Of a DNA stretch of 64,000 nucleotides, positions 1 to 9,913 are shown piece after piece. How positions within the stretch are numbered: the first letter of the stretch is position 1; every line of letters begins with the position of its first letter. Source of the stretch: Ectocarpus siliculosus (taxonomy: Eukaryota > Sar > Phaeophyceae > Ectocarpales > Ectocarpaceae); NCBI GenBank assembly GCA_000310025.1, contig FN649741.1, forward strand, positions 739,544 to 803,543, given 5' to 3'. Position numbers and translations under genes: made by a program. The notes beneath the pieces are model-generated. The model ran no database searches, was not told the DNA's origin, and saw only the letters and a list, made by a program, of their open reading frames with translations.

Positions 1-3000
1 TGCGGCTGTCGTCGTTGATGGGGTTGATCTGCGTGGAGGAGTCGAAGGTGAGCTCGTACTCTGCGTTGAACGAGGAGAACTTCTTGTTTGCCACCTTCAC
101 CTTGCCGCCAGTGAAGGCATAGACCTGCACACATTAATGGACGAGCCGAAACACAGCATCACACACAAACCTGTTCGTGAAAATTCGAGCTTAGCCAAAA
201 GAACGACGGTTAAATATGATGTGATTGATACATATAGGTGCCTTCGAAACACAGCACAGCGTCGCGTCGGTATATTTTATCTCTTCGTGCAAGTCTTCAT
301 TCCATTTGAGGCAAACCCACCACACTAGCATGATGCTGCTAGATAGGATGCGACTGGCTGCTGTCAGCACGCCCTCGAATCATCGCCACCACCACCACCC
401 TTGCAGTAGTAACAAACGACGCCATACCATGAGTGGACAGACCGTGCACCAACACCAACATTCGTATAGTACATACATACAAGTAGCACTTGAACGAACG
501 TGCGCGGATTCTTGTGTATGTTGCAGCTGCCGTTACATTGCTGCACGTGGTGTTGTTGCGATGGTTGTTCCTGTTGTTGCCTTCATGTCACGAACCGTTT
601 CCATCTCTACCCGGTGCCTCAGTATTCCATACTAAACCATGTACCAACCCCGGGCGTGGTGGGAAGGGAGCTCACACGAGATTGTTTTCGAGCACAGGAT
701 CAAGTATTGGGGGGGGGGGACGAACAGGAATACCAGTCAAGTACCTTGGACGATCCTTACACCCATCGGCTTTCTACCCTGGTTTGTTTTCTTACCTGTC
801 CCTCCTGAAGGATTTGGAACCATTTGTCCGCGTCTTGCTTGAAGAACGTTCCCTTAATCTCAGACCCGTCTTCGTCGAGCAGATCCACAGAGAAAAGGGT
901 CCCCGAACCCCGGGCGTTGTTCCATTGACGCATGTCTCCCTTTTTGGTGATCCTGTCGTCGCGACGCAGGGCAACGACAGCATCGCCAGAATTAACCACA
1001 CTGTGGTCGTCTCATGAGATCGCAACGCCACGCAGCAACGCCAGTACCGACATTTCCCAACACACTGCTTGTTCTGCGGTTGTCTCATGAGAAGTCTTAC
1101 GTACCTCCTTGTGAGAGTCCCATGAGAGCACGCGGCAGCACGTTACATGTCTAATAGCTCTTCGTTATCATCAAAACTAAACAAACCAACACCAACAACG
1201 TCGAGGACGAAAAATAAGCCACCGGTTACGCAGGCAATTGCAAGCAGAAATTCTCTAGAGAAACAACGAGCACAACGCTGCTGAAAGTGGGAGTACATGG
1301 TTCAACTCCAGGGAGGAGAAGCAGAGGGAGAAAATGAACAACTCAAATGTGCCGCAAAGGTATACCATATCGCAGTACAGTAGCAGCAGCACGTTCAGTG
1401 AGGAAGGAATCGCAAACCGTCAAAAAAACGAAAAAAAAACATCCCTTCGCCTCTACACCGACCTCTAGTGGGCAAACGCCAAAACTTCGGCACTGAGCAT
1501 TTACCGTATGCCGTTGACCTGCTCACAAACAAAGTGCTTCTGCGCCAAACAAAAAAAAAAACGTCCATGTACCAACACAAAACCTACCTCTTGATAGCAT
1601 TCCTTCTATCGATCGCTTCAATCACCCTGCTGTGCTTTGCTCTAAAAAAACTCTCCACCTCTTCCCTCCCCTTCCCATGCCAATTGTCGTGTTCCCCCTG
1701 TCTCTCGCCCCTTCGCTTTTTCCCTTTCCCATCCCATTGTCTTGTCCCCCCCCCCCCCTCTCGATACCCCCCCCNNNNNNNNNNNNNNNNNNNNNNNNNN
1801 NNNNNNNNNNNNNNNNNNNNNNNNNNNNNNNNNNNNNNNNNNNNNNNNNNNNNNNNNNNNNNNNNNNNNNNNNNAACCCTTCAAAAAAAAGAAAAAAAAA
1901 CTCCCTTTCCCTTTTCCCCCGCCTTTTGGGGGCCAACCCCCAAAATTTGGGCATTGGCCTTTTCCTGTAGGCGGTTGCCTTGTTCCAAAAAAAAGGGTTT
2001 TGGCCCCAAAAAAAAAAAAAAAGGTCCTTGTCCCAACCCAAACCCTCCTTTTGGATGCCTTTCTTTTTTTGGATGGTTTAATTCCCCCTGTTGTGTTTTG
2101 TTTTAAAAAAATTTTCCCCTTTTTCCTTCCCTTTCCCATCCAAATTGTGGTTTTCCCCCTTTTTTTCCCCCTTTGGTTTTTTCCTTTTCCCATCCCTTTT
2201 TTTTGCCCCCCCCCCCCCCTCTCGATCTCCCCCCCCCCCTCGGTGTTTGCCATCGGGGTTGGGTTTTCGTCGCTTGGCAACGACGTTGTAAAACAAGCCG
2301 CCCCCCCCGGTGTTTGCCATCGGGGTTTGGGTTTTCGTCGATTGGCAACGACGTTGTAAAACAAGCCCCCCACTCGGTGTTTGCCATCGGGATTGGGTTT
2401 TCGTCGATTGGCAACGACGTTGTAAAACAAGCCAATTCACTTCGTGAACTTGGCAACCAGGTTACCGTCTTTTTTTTTTTACCTCTTTTTTTTTTGGCGG
2501 TAACCATAATGGTGGTCGAGTAGATCATGTTGTGCGGGGTCGAGAAACCTCGCTCCGCGCAACGGGGGATGATCGCACCACGTTGTGTTAAAATGGTCAA
2601 GCTTCCTCGAGGCAGTTACACAGTGCTTACAACTGTCTCTGGAAGTGAAAGCACCAGAAAATAAATTAAGTCATACGTAGCTGTCATCCGTACGCAAGGA
2701 AGTAAGCACAAGATGCCGAACACCCTTAGCAGGATGCAGCTCACCCTTCATGCGACTCGCCAAATACCTCACGGCGCTTCGCGCTTGGTGATGTGAGAGC
2801 CTGGTCCGGTGAGAACCCGGCGTGCTCCGTCCCGGCTTTGTAGGGATGCGAGGTCAATGGTCAAACGACTACGGCATGCACGACTATGAGTACACCCCCC
2901 CCCCCCTCTCGATCTACTCCGCTTCACTTCTCACCTGGCCTTGATCGTCCAGCGGTTCTGGTAGGGGTTGATCGCCGATATCGGCATGTACGCGCTGTCC

Positions 3001-3761
3001 TGGCTTTGCCTCTGCACCGGCCCGCTGTTCGAGCTTCCGCGGTTAGCGTAAGGGTTGTTGGCTGCGCCGTCCCGCGCCCCGCCCCCGCCGCCGTAGTTTC
3101 CCCCTCCCCCGCCGTAGCTGTTGTTGTTACCGCCGCCTGACGCCCCCAAAATGTATGTGCGTATTTACACAAGCATTTTTAGACGGTGAGGAGCGATGTG
3201 GTGGATCACGTCCGCGTCTTGTCTCGCGTTTTCGATCGCTTTCTGTCCGGGTTACACACCACTTTCGGGGGGGTTGCGGGGTCACAACGCCGGCCCGACC
3301 CTCGCTTTCGTCTTCCTTCAATGGAAGTCCGCCACTACACTGTATATCAACGACCAACACCAGCACAGACTGGTCAATGCTACAGCAGCAGCAGCAGCAA
3401 CATCGACAATAACGACAGCACCGCAAGATCAACCAACCGCACCTGCGTAAGGGTTGTTCGCCTGTTTGTTGGCGGCGCCGTAGGGGTTGTTTGCCACCTT
3501 CGGCTTGACGTCCCGTCCTGCTCCGTATCCCCCGGTGTTCGGCTTCGAACCCCCACCGTAATTGCCGGTGTTGTTGTTGCTGCTGCCGCCTCCCAGCTCT
3601 TGCTTCACCTGGTTTCGCGGAGGCATGGCATGGCAAGATGTGGCGGCAAGATGAGCCCCAACAGGCAATTAATTGGCCCGTGATGAAAGGAAAGGGTTCC
3701 CTTTGGCCTGCGGCTCTTTCTCCTCTTGGCGTGCCTCTGTCTATCTGTCTGCCTGTCCGTC

Positions 3762-3809
<48 letters not shown>

Positions 3810-6800
3810 TTTCAGTCCGTCTCTGTCTCTGTCTCTTCTCTCTTCCTCTCTCTCAGTCCGTCTCTCTCTCTCTCTGTCTCTCTCAGCTCCTCTGTCTCTC
3901 TCTCACTCACTCTCTCCCATGCCGTCTCTCTCTTTTGTAAGGCCGACTCTGTCTATTGTCTACGTCTGCATGTTTCTCTCACCCCCGCCGAAGAATCCTC
4001 CGAGAAATTGATCGGGTCGCCAATCTTGGGCGTAGGACCAGAAGTAACGTCGAGCTTCAACAGGATGATAAGCCTGTGCGTGTTCCGAAAAAGGCACGGG
4101 ATGGGTGTCATGGGGTGATGATATCTGCACGTAGTACTGATATAGTATGGTGAACAGTTGGCAATTGAACGGCGTATCTAAGTAATGTGATAGGTGGTGC
4201 GGTACTGCTGCGCCAGGACAGCAGGGAGCTTTGCTGGGGGTATGTAGGAACACCTGAAACCGGACCTTTCGATGTCTGGTTGCATAGCGTGTAGCCGGAA
4301 CGCGAAGCGAAATAAAAATTGAATCAACCCTGGAAGCCGATCTTCCAACTTTCCTCAATGAACCGGCTCATCGCAACGGTGCTGTATTTGGACAGTTCAG
4401 AGGCAACAGACCACCCGGCAAAACATGTACACACAGAGAGCGGAAACCTGGTTTGAAGACTAAAACTCAGCAATGATACACAGGAAGTCTTGTAAATCCA
4501 CGTTCAAGAATATGCACACTCCCCCCACCTCTTGTTCTGTACGACATTGACGATGTAGTCGCTGAGGGTGATGATGCACAGCTCCTTCAGATCACCGCTG
4601 GAGATCATCTCGTTCTGCTGGGTGGCCAGCATGGACTGTGCGAAGTGCTGCCCGTCGGACAGCACCAACCGCCATCGGTCGGTGCCCGCATTTGTCATCT
4701 TCTTCAGGCTCACCACCTGATGTATCGTTTGAATTCATGCATATGTTTGTCTGCTTTACAGAAAGCATGCATCCAATCAGAGACCACCTTCCGTTCGAGA
4801 AAATACCACAGCAGTCGAAGGGTATGTGTCTTTGCTGTGGGTGACAAGAAAATCGGCTGTTGCTTTCCTTACGGTCAAAGTGTAACGAAATGTACAGCAG
4901 TACATAGGCTGACGCCCGCTGACGCTTGTTTTGCGGTAGGTTTTGTGTTGTTTCATGAGCTGGTGGGTGCGGCTAATAACGGAGCAGCTATTTGGGGCCA
5001 TCTCATGTGGGCGCGTGAAAAAGAGCCTCGGCGATGCCTACAGCGTGAGAAAGGACGACCAAAGGAGAGCCTGAGGGCGTTGACACGTTGACATGGCCTT
5101 GAGGGGGGGTTCGGAGGTTTAGCGCACTTCCTCATCGTGCTCGATGATTGTCTCTTGCAACAAGCGCTTTCGTTTCGACATCAACACGGGTCACTGCACC
5201 TTCTTCTGAAGAGGGTGTGGCAGACTGGGGGGAGAAGACTGTCCTCCAGCTCTCAAAACGGTCATGTTTCGAGTGTGAAAAAAAAGGTTAAGGGCGCGGG
5301 GGGGATCGCAGTACTTCCTCTTCAAAGAAACAGGAAACGCCTGGAAACGCCTGCATATCTCGGTTTTCCAAAGTCTAACTCCAGTACGAAACTACCGTCG
5401 TAAATTAACCGCCCGCAGCGGTCGCTTGTGTACAATGTTAGTAGCTGAGGTTGTACCCCTTGCGATACACTACAGACTAAACGATCCTTCTATCATCGAG
5501 TTCGGTGAGCTACAATCTAGATTTTTGAAGCTGCTGTGCGGTCCAATTTTGAAACGCTTCAAGCACACGGTGAACACGAATCACCGCCTATGTGAGTGTA
5601 TGGGGCCGCGAACTTCAGCGCAGCTCTTCCCTCACATATCCAGCTGGTCGCCATTGTCGATTTGAATGCCTAGGGTCATGTATATGCATGTCCAGCCTTT
5701 AGGCAAAGGTGCTTGAAGCGTTTCAAAATTGGACCGCACAGCAGCTTCAAAAATCTAGCTTGTAGCTCACCGAACTCGATGATAGAAGGATCGTTTGGAA
5801 AATCGCGGACCGCTAGTCTTTATAGTGTATCGCAAGTGGTACAACCTCAGCCACTAACATTGTACACAAGCGACCGCTGCGGGCGGTTAATTTACGATGG
5901 TAGTTTCGTGCTGGAGCTAGACTTTGGAAAACCGAGATATGCAGGCGTTTCCTGGATTTTTCAGAGGAGGTACTGTGATCCCCCCCGCGCCCTTAAGCTA
6001 GCCGGGGCCGTCTCTGGATACTGCGAAACATGCCTCCGTTCTTCAGAAATTCAAATTTCGATTTTTTGCATTTCAAAACTGCTGTAAATACAATCACGTG
6101 TGCTGTTGGCAGAGCTTCTTCTGCTACAGCGGTACAGCGGTGCATGCTTTGAAAAAGAAGCGAAAGACGCGTGCATCAGCCCCCCCTAGATGAAGCGTCG
6201 TACAAACGTATCGCTTAGTACGTACAGAGTCGGTATTATCCGATGCACGATGCACCCCTTTCACCGAACGGCCGGCGAACATCAAAACTACGTGCAGCAG
6301 TTTCTGAGTGCTGAAACGCGCTCTCCTTTCGCTGAAACAACGCAACAACTTTTCATGGTGCTGGACGTGATGTTTACGGCTTCAATCCTCGGGGCAATGA
6401 AGCCCACGAGCATGGACACGCCAACAGAACGAGCAACCCTAACGGGTGTTGATGCTAGGCTCCTTGCTAACCGGATGAGGGTGTGGAGGAAAGGGGCACC
6501 CCCGCCAAGGACAATTTTTCAAATTCGTCCCGCTTTCCCGCGATTGCCAAACCTGCACAGCGCACCTACCACGCAGTGTCAACCGAGACGACAAACCTCT
6601 TACAACCACGCATGGCACACCCGATGCAAACAAAGTCGGTCAACGAGGGGACAGAGGCGCTGGAGCGTTGGCAGATCTAACCGTCCCTCTGCCTCCGCAC
6701 ACCCATCATAAAAAAGAGGGAGTTTTTCAAAAAGGTGTGTGTTTGTGGGCACCCATACCTGAACCGTCGGGTTGTAGCCCGCCGCGCCGGTGGCCCCGCC

Positions 6801-6842
6801 CATGATCTGATTGATCGCGCCGCGGCTGATTAAGTTAGCCAT
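1..6842 (-). CDS. RPA1: Replication protein A 70 kDa subunit (RPA1), 5' part, seven exons, truncated by the left window edge
   Basis: RPA1 is the large subunit of the heterotrimeric single-stranded-DNA-binding protein RPA, used in nuclear replication, repair and recombination. Exons in transcript order are 6842-6759, 4716-4529, 4073-3983, 3608-3443, 3136-2935, 952-796 and 124-<1; all junction phases agree. The N-terminal OB fold (RPA70N, about residues 1-120) is seen in WRLVLSDGQHF and SMLATQQN. A Gly/Asn linker follows (about 120-225), then DBD-A beginning INPYQNRWTIKARI and continuing with QWNNARGSGTLFSVDL and GKVKVANKKFSSFNAEYEL. About 337 residues are present; DBD-B, DBD-C and the zinc ribbon lie beyond position 1. 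The start codon opens MANLISRGAINQIM, which fits the family N-terminus. Intron 1 (4717-6758) holds a large foldback, and intron 5 (953-2934) holds the N gap and a tandem array. Identification is secure; exact borders are inferred. Confidence 0.93.
1410..2240. other. 100-N assembly gap flanked by a sequence and its degraded copy
   Basis: Positions 1775-1874 are exactly 100 N, a conventional unknown-size gap. The left flank (about 1410-1774) and right flank (about 1875-2240) follow each other base for base in outline: an A-rich segment, a middle part, then CTCTAAAAAAACTC against TTTTAAAAAAATTT, CTTCCCTCCCCTTCCCAT against its T-rich version, and both ending in a C run with CTCGAT. The right copy is simplified toward homopolymers and doublets. 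All lies inside RPA1 intron 5. Confidence 0.75.
2241..2433. repeat. 67-bp tandem repeat, three copies, in RPA1 intron 5
   Basis: Copies start at 2241, 2308 and 2375 with an exact 67-bp period. Each has CGGTGTTTGCCATCGGG, GGGTTTTCGTCG, TTGGCAACGACGTTGTAAAA and CAAGCC, separated by C-rich spacers. Differences are few (for example CGCTTGG against CGATTGG). Confidence 0.9.
3750..3935. repeat. CT-rich microsatellite in RPA1 intron 3
   Basis: A long (CT)n run, uninterrupted at about 3771-3804, continues as CTGTCT/CTCAGT-interrupted repeats to about 3935. On the transcribed strand it is polypurine (GA)n. Confidence 0.9.
5284..6000. repeat. Large foldback (inverted repeat) element in RPA1 intron 1
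   Basis: Left arm about 5284-5566 and right arm about 5709-6000 are reverse complements over about 280 bp with few mismatches, separated by a 142-bp loop. Matching landmarks are GCATATCTCGGTTTTCCAAA (left) against TTTGGAAAACCGAGATATGC (right), and GAAACGCTTCAAGCAC against GTGCTTGAAGCGTTTC at the inner ends. The right arm carries a roughly 20-bp insertion near 5800. No transposase frame lies inside. Confidence 0.88.
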
Positions 6843-7143
6843 GGTCGAGAGAGAGAGGGGGGTAAGTTTCACAAGGGCTTCCTTGTTTCCTGTCGCTCTT
6901 TGGGTGTGCGGGAACGAGGTGAAGTGCAACCAACTGATTTCAAAACTCCAAACAAGGACCCCCCTCCGCCCCCCCAAGGGGGCTCCGTGGATTCAGATTC
7001 CGCAGCATTGCGAGAACACGCCGCACTTCACACACGCAGCCCTCCGCCTTTTCAAAGCAAGGCGCCTCGCACGCGCGACCGTGGCTGAATCACAGCAAGG
7101 AACCAGCGCTGGTGTCCTTTATTTGCTTACCCCAGGGATAGCC
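6843..7143. promoter_or_regulatory. Short divergent promoter region between RPA1 and the bromodomain gene
   Basis: The RPA1 start codon (minus strand, 6842) and the first plausible start of the bromodomain gene (plus strand, 7144) are 301 bp apart head to head. Both promoters and both 5' UTRs must fit here or overlap the neighbouring transcript. I see no clear TATA element. The open frame of the bromodomain gene extends upstream to 6811 across RPA1 exon 1, but this is unlikely to be coding. Confidence 0.5.
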
Positions 7144-9803
7144 ATGCAAGACCAATTAAGTTCGCGCGGTGGTGTGGACATCATGGATCGCCACCAGCTA
7201 CACCGCTACGACGCAGAGAGCCGGCGCACACTACGGAAGGGCATCTCGCACTTCCTGTCCCCTCAGTTGCAGGTTCTCATCAAGGAGAAGCCGCGCATCG
7301 CTCTGGCGGAGAAGGCGGACTTTGCGGAGCTCCTGAGCGAGGAACGATCCGGGAGGTGCATCGAGGAGCTGTCGATGGACCTGATGCGACGATCATTCAT
7401 GATTCGAAAGAGGGTTGCTCCAGGCTCCGCGGCGGGCGGTCTGGCGGACGAGGAGGGGGGAGGGCCGCCGGTGCCGCCGGACATGCCGGCGGCGCTTCAA
7501 ACCACGAACAAGCTTTCCCCTGCGTTTGCAAAGAAGGTAGGCATCGGAGATGTCCACGTACGAGCTCCATTGTTTTGGGTATTCATGCTTACGTCATTCA
7601 AAAGCACACCTTATTCGGGAAGAACCTGGAGACGATGTGGTACACGGTCGGTGTATTGCGCTGCTGTAGCATCAATCTACAGCTGTGTAATCACAGCTAC
7701 AGCTGTGTAATCACAGCTATCAGCTGTAGGTAGCTACAAGCTGCTTCGGGGTTCGAGTCAGGGATAGAAGTCGGGGCTGATGGTCGGCCGTGGAGAGGTT
7801 ATGCTAGGTTTTGGGACGATGTGCCGCACCGTTTGATTGTTCGAGGACACAGCCGAGATTGGGTGCCCAGCCGCAGGTACACCGGCGACCATCAACAGGG
7901 CCTCTTACACAGATATCCAGAACGTGTGTTGAGCAGTAGTCTACGGTCCTGCATCCGTGCGGTAGAAAGTTCACCAAGAGTTGCTCCGCAGGGATTCGGT
8001 CTTTTCTGCCCTGGCGCAACCGGAGGTGGTCACTGCCGACGTCGCCTACTGCTGTAGAATATGGACAACTTTTGATATGCGCAGCAGCAGTGTTCGCTTA
8101 AACAGGTAAACGAACAACGTAACTCCCACTTGGATTGACGTCGCTCAAGGCTCGCGCTTGCCGAAGCCCTCGAGAGGCATGACCTCGTGGTGCCGATTTT
8201 TTTAACGCGGATGGGGTTCGCATCACTCATACATGCCAGACACGTCATGGCCGAGGCAACGGCGACCGTGACTCAGAATCCGCTTTGTGCCTTTGCCAGC
8301 CGCTGGTTTTGGGCGCGCAGGCGCGCTCCCCTATGACTGACGTCAAGAGGACACGGCGTCGTGTACCACCTGACCGCCGCCATGCCCTCTCTTGCTCGGC
8401 AGGCAAAGCAAGTCGCCAAACAAGCCATGAAACGGCAAAGACCCTCTAGTGATAACGAAGAGGGGGAGATGGCCTCCGCATCAGGGTATTCCTCATCGGC
8501 TTCCGCAGCAGCGCCGCTGTCCCAAGACGCCAAGTCTCTCGTGAAGCCGCTCATCTCCAGGCTAGTGGCGATGAAGTGGCCGTCAGGGTGGGGCAATCCC
8601 TTCACGACGGTTTTCAAGAAGAGCAACGCCCCGCCGCGGTACTTCGAATTCATCAAGCGGCCCATGAATCTCACTTTCATCCGAGACAACTTGAACAAGA
8701 ACAAGTACACCACGGTGAGTCGCGAGGCCACCTCGATCTGTTGTTTTCCGCCGTGAATGCACGACCGAGGAGGGAGAGGCGATGCCCTGTTTCGTGTAAT
8801 GTCTTGCGGTGATACCGGCGTAAGGAGCACGGCACTGCGTAGCTTTAACTACATGCCCTTTTTCTATATCATTTCTTCTCGTGGCGACAAGAGTTGTAAG
8901 AGGACGTGTGCTACAGATGGTTTCAGATGTGTGCTGCGATGCGGAATTCAGATTTCGACCTGCTACGCATGAAGATGCACCAGAATAACACCCACTCATT
9001 CAAGCGTGGCGTCTTCGCAGTATACGTTCGTTGTCCGCGTCTGTTTTAGCTACGGATGGCAAGGTACTGTGGTCCTGTAAAGCAAATATTCGAACATGGT
9101 TGAGCCAACTTTGACGCGGGATAAGACCCTGGACGTCGCGTGAGAGAAGACTAGACATGCTGAGTCGCTACAGGATCAAAGCAGCGCGACCCCAGCTGTG
9201 TTTGAGTTTAAGCCACTGACGCAGCGGAGCACGTTGAACCGTTTAATCGAAACTTGCGACTGGTCATCTGTGGCAGTGAAAAAAAAAAACGAGTCCCAGC
9301 GTTGTCAATCTCGCTGTCTGATTCCACGAAGTATCCGGTGCACTGCTGGCCCTCTCGTCCGAAGGTCTCTTTGCGGGTCGCACTGCATATTTGGGCTCGA
9401 GCGCTGGAAGCTCGCAATACAACAAAAGAATTACAATATTACCTTTGACTTTCATGAAACAAGGCGTGTCGCTATCAACACGCGGTCGCGTGGAAATGCA
9501 TCGTTTGCACTGACCAACACAAGTGTCGCGATCCGATTTCTTTCGCATCGGCTAACCACGTCCTTTTGTTCCTTCATTTTCCCGCAGGTAGCCGAGGTCG
9601 AAGCGGACCTAGAACTCATCGTCACCAACGCCCTGGCGTTCAACCGGCCTAGCGATCCAGTCTACCAGTTCGCCTTAGAGCTGCAGGAAGCCTTCCGAAG
9701 CGAGCTGTCGCTTATAAAGCGGAACCTCGAAGACCTAGCGCAGCAGGGAGGCGGGGGTAGTGGGAGCGGGGGGGGGCAAGACAAGAAGCAAAGGGTTCGA
9801 TGA
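7144..9803 (+). CDS. Bromodomain-containing protein, three exons, about 306 residues
   Basis: Probable nuclear acetyl-lysine reader. Exons are 7144-7536, 8403-8714 and 9588-9803, all joined in phase 0 and ending at TGA. The bromodomain spans roughly residues 185-290 across exons 2 and 3. It includes the ZA-loop and helix region YFEFIKRPMNLTFIRDNL, then VAEVEADLELIVTNALAFN, where the final Asn matches the acetyl-lysine-binding position, then the helix around YQFALELQEAF. Residues 1-130 are charged and helical with a Pro/Gly-rich end and match no family I know. A basic segment and a Ser/Ala-rich acidic stretch precede the bromodomain, and the C-terminus is Gly-rich then basic. The start is uncertain: ATG at 7144 or the in-frame ATG at 7183. 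A single-bromodomain protein of this size could be a chromatin-complex subunit, but I cannot name one. Confidence 0.85.
7677..7726. repeat. Tandem pair of short palindromes in the bromodomain gene intron 1
   Basis: AGCTGTGTAATCACAGCT occurs twice in succession (about 7680-7697 and 7701-7718). Each copy is a near-perfect hairpin (AGCTGTG with its complement around TAAT), followed by a related CAGCTGTAGGTAGCTAC. Confidence 0.8.
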
Positions 9804-9913
9804 CATATCTTTCTGATGCTGCACAATGTAGACTACAGATGGGGGGGCAGCACAAGAAGCAAAGGGTTCGATGGCATTTCTTTCTGATGCTGCACAATGT
9901 AGACTGCAGATGG
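9769..9913. repeat. 71-bp direct tandem duplication spanning the bromodomain gene stop codon
   Basis: Two adjacent copies with a 71-bp offset: copy 1 about 9769-9841 and copy 2 about 9841-9913. Shared landmarks are the G run, CAAGAAGCAAAGGGTTCGATG, TTTCTGATGCTGCACAATG and a TAGACT[AG]CAGATGG end. Copy 1 carries the TGA stop; copy 2 reads TGG at that place and lies in the 3' UTR. Confidence 0.85.

Noticed and set aside
1468-2430. Long open frames on both strands across the N gap
   Set aside because: They exist only because N runs are read as unknown residues and the flanks are low-complexity, degraded sequence.
6811-7143. Upstream extension of the bromodomain gene frame
   Set aside because: It overlaps RPA1 exon 1 on the other strand and the 5' UTRs; the composition does not look coding. 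An ATG at 7144 or 7183 is preferred.
7740-7770. GGGTTCGAGTCAGGG, resembling a tRNA T arm
   Set aside because: No D arm, anticodon arm or paired acceptor stem can be placed upstream.
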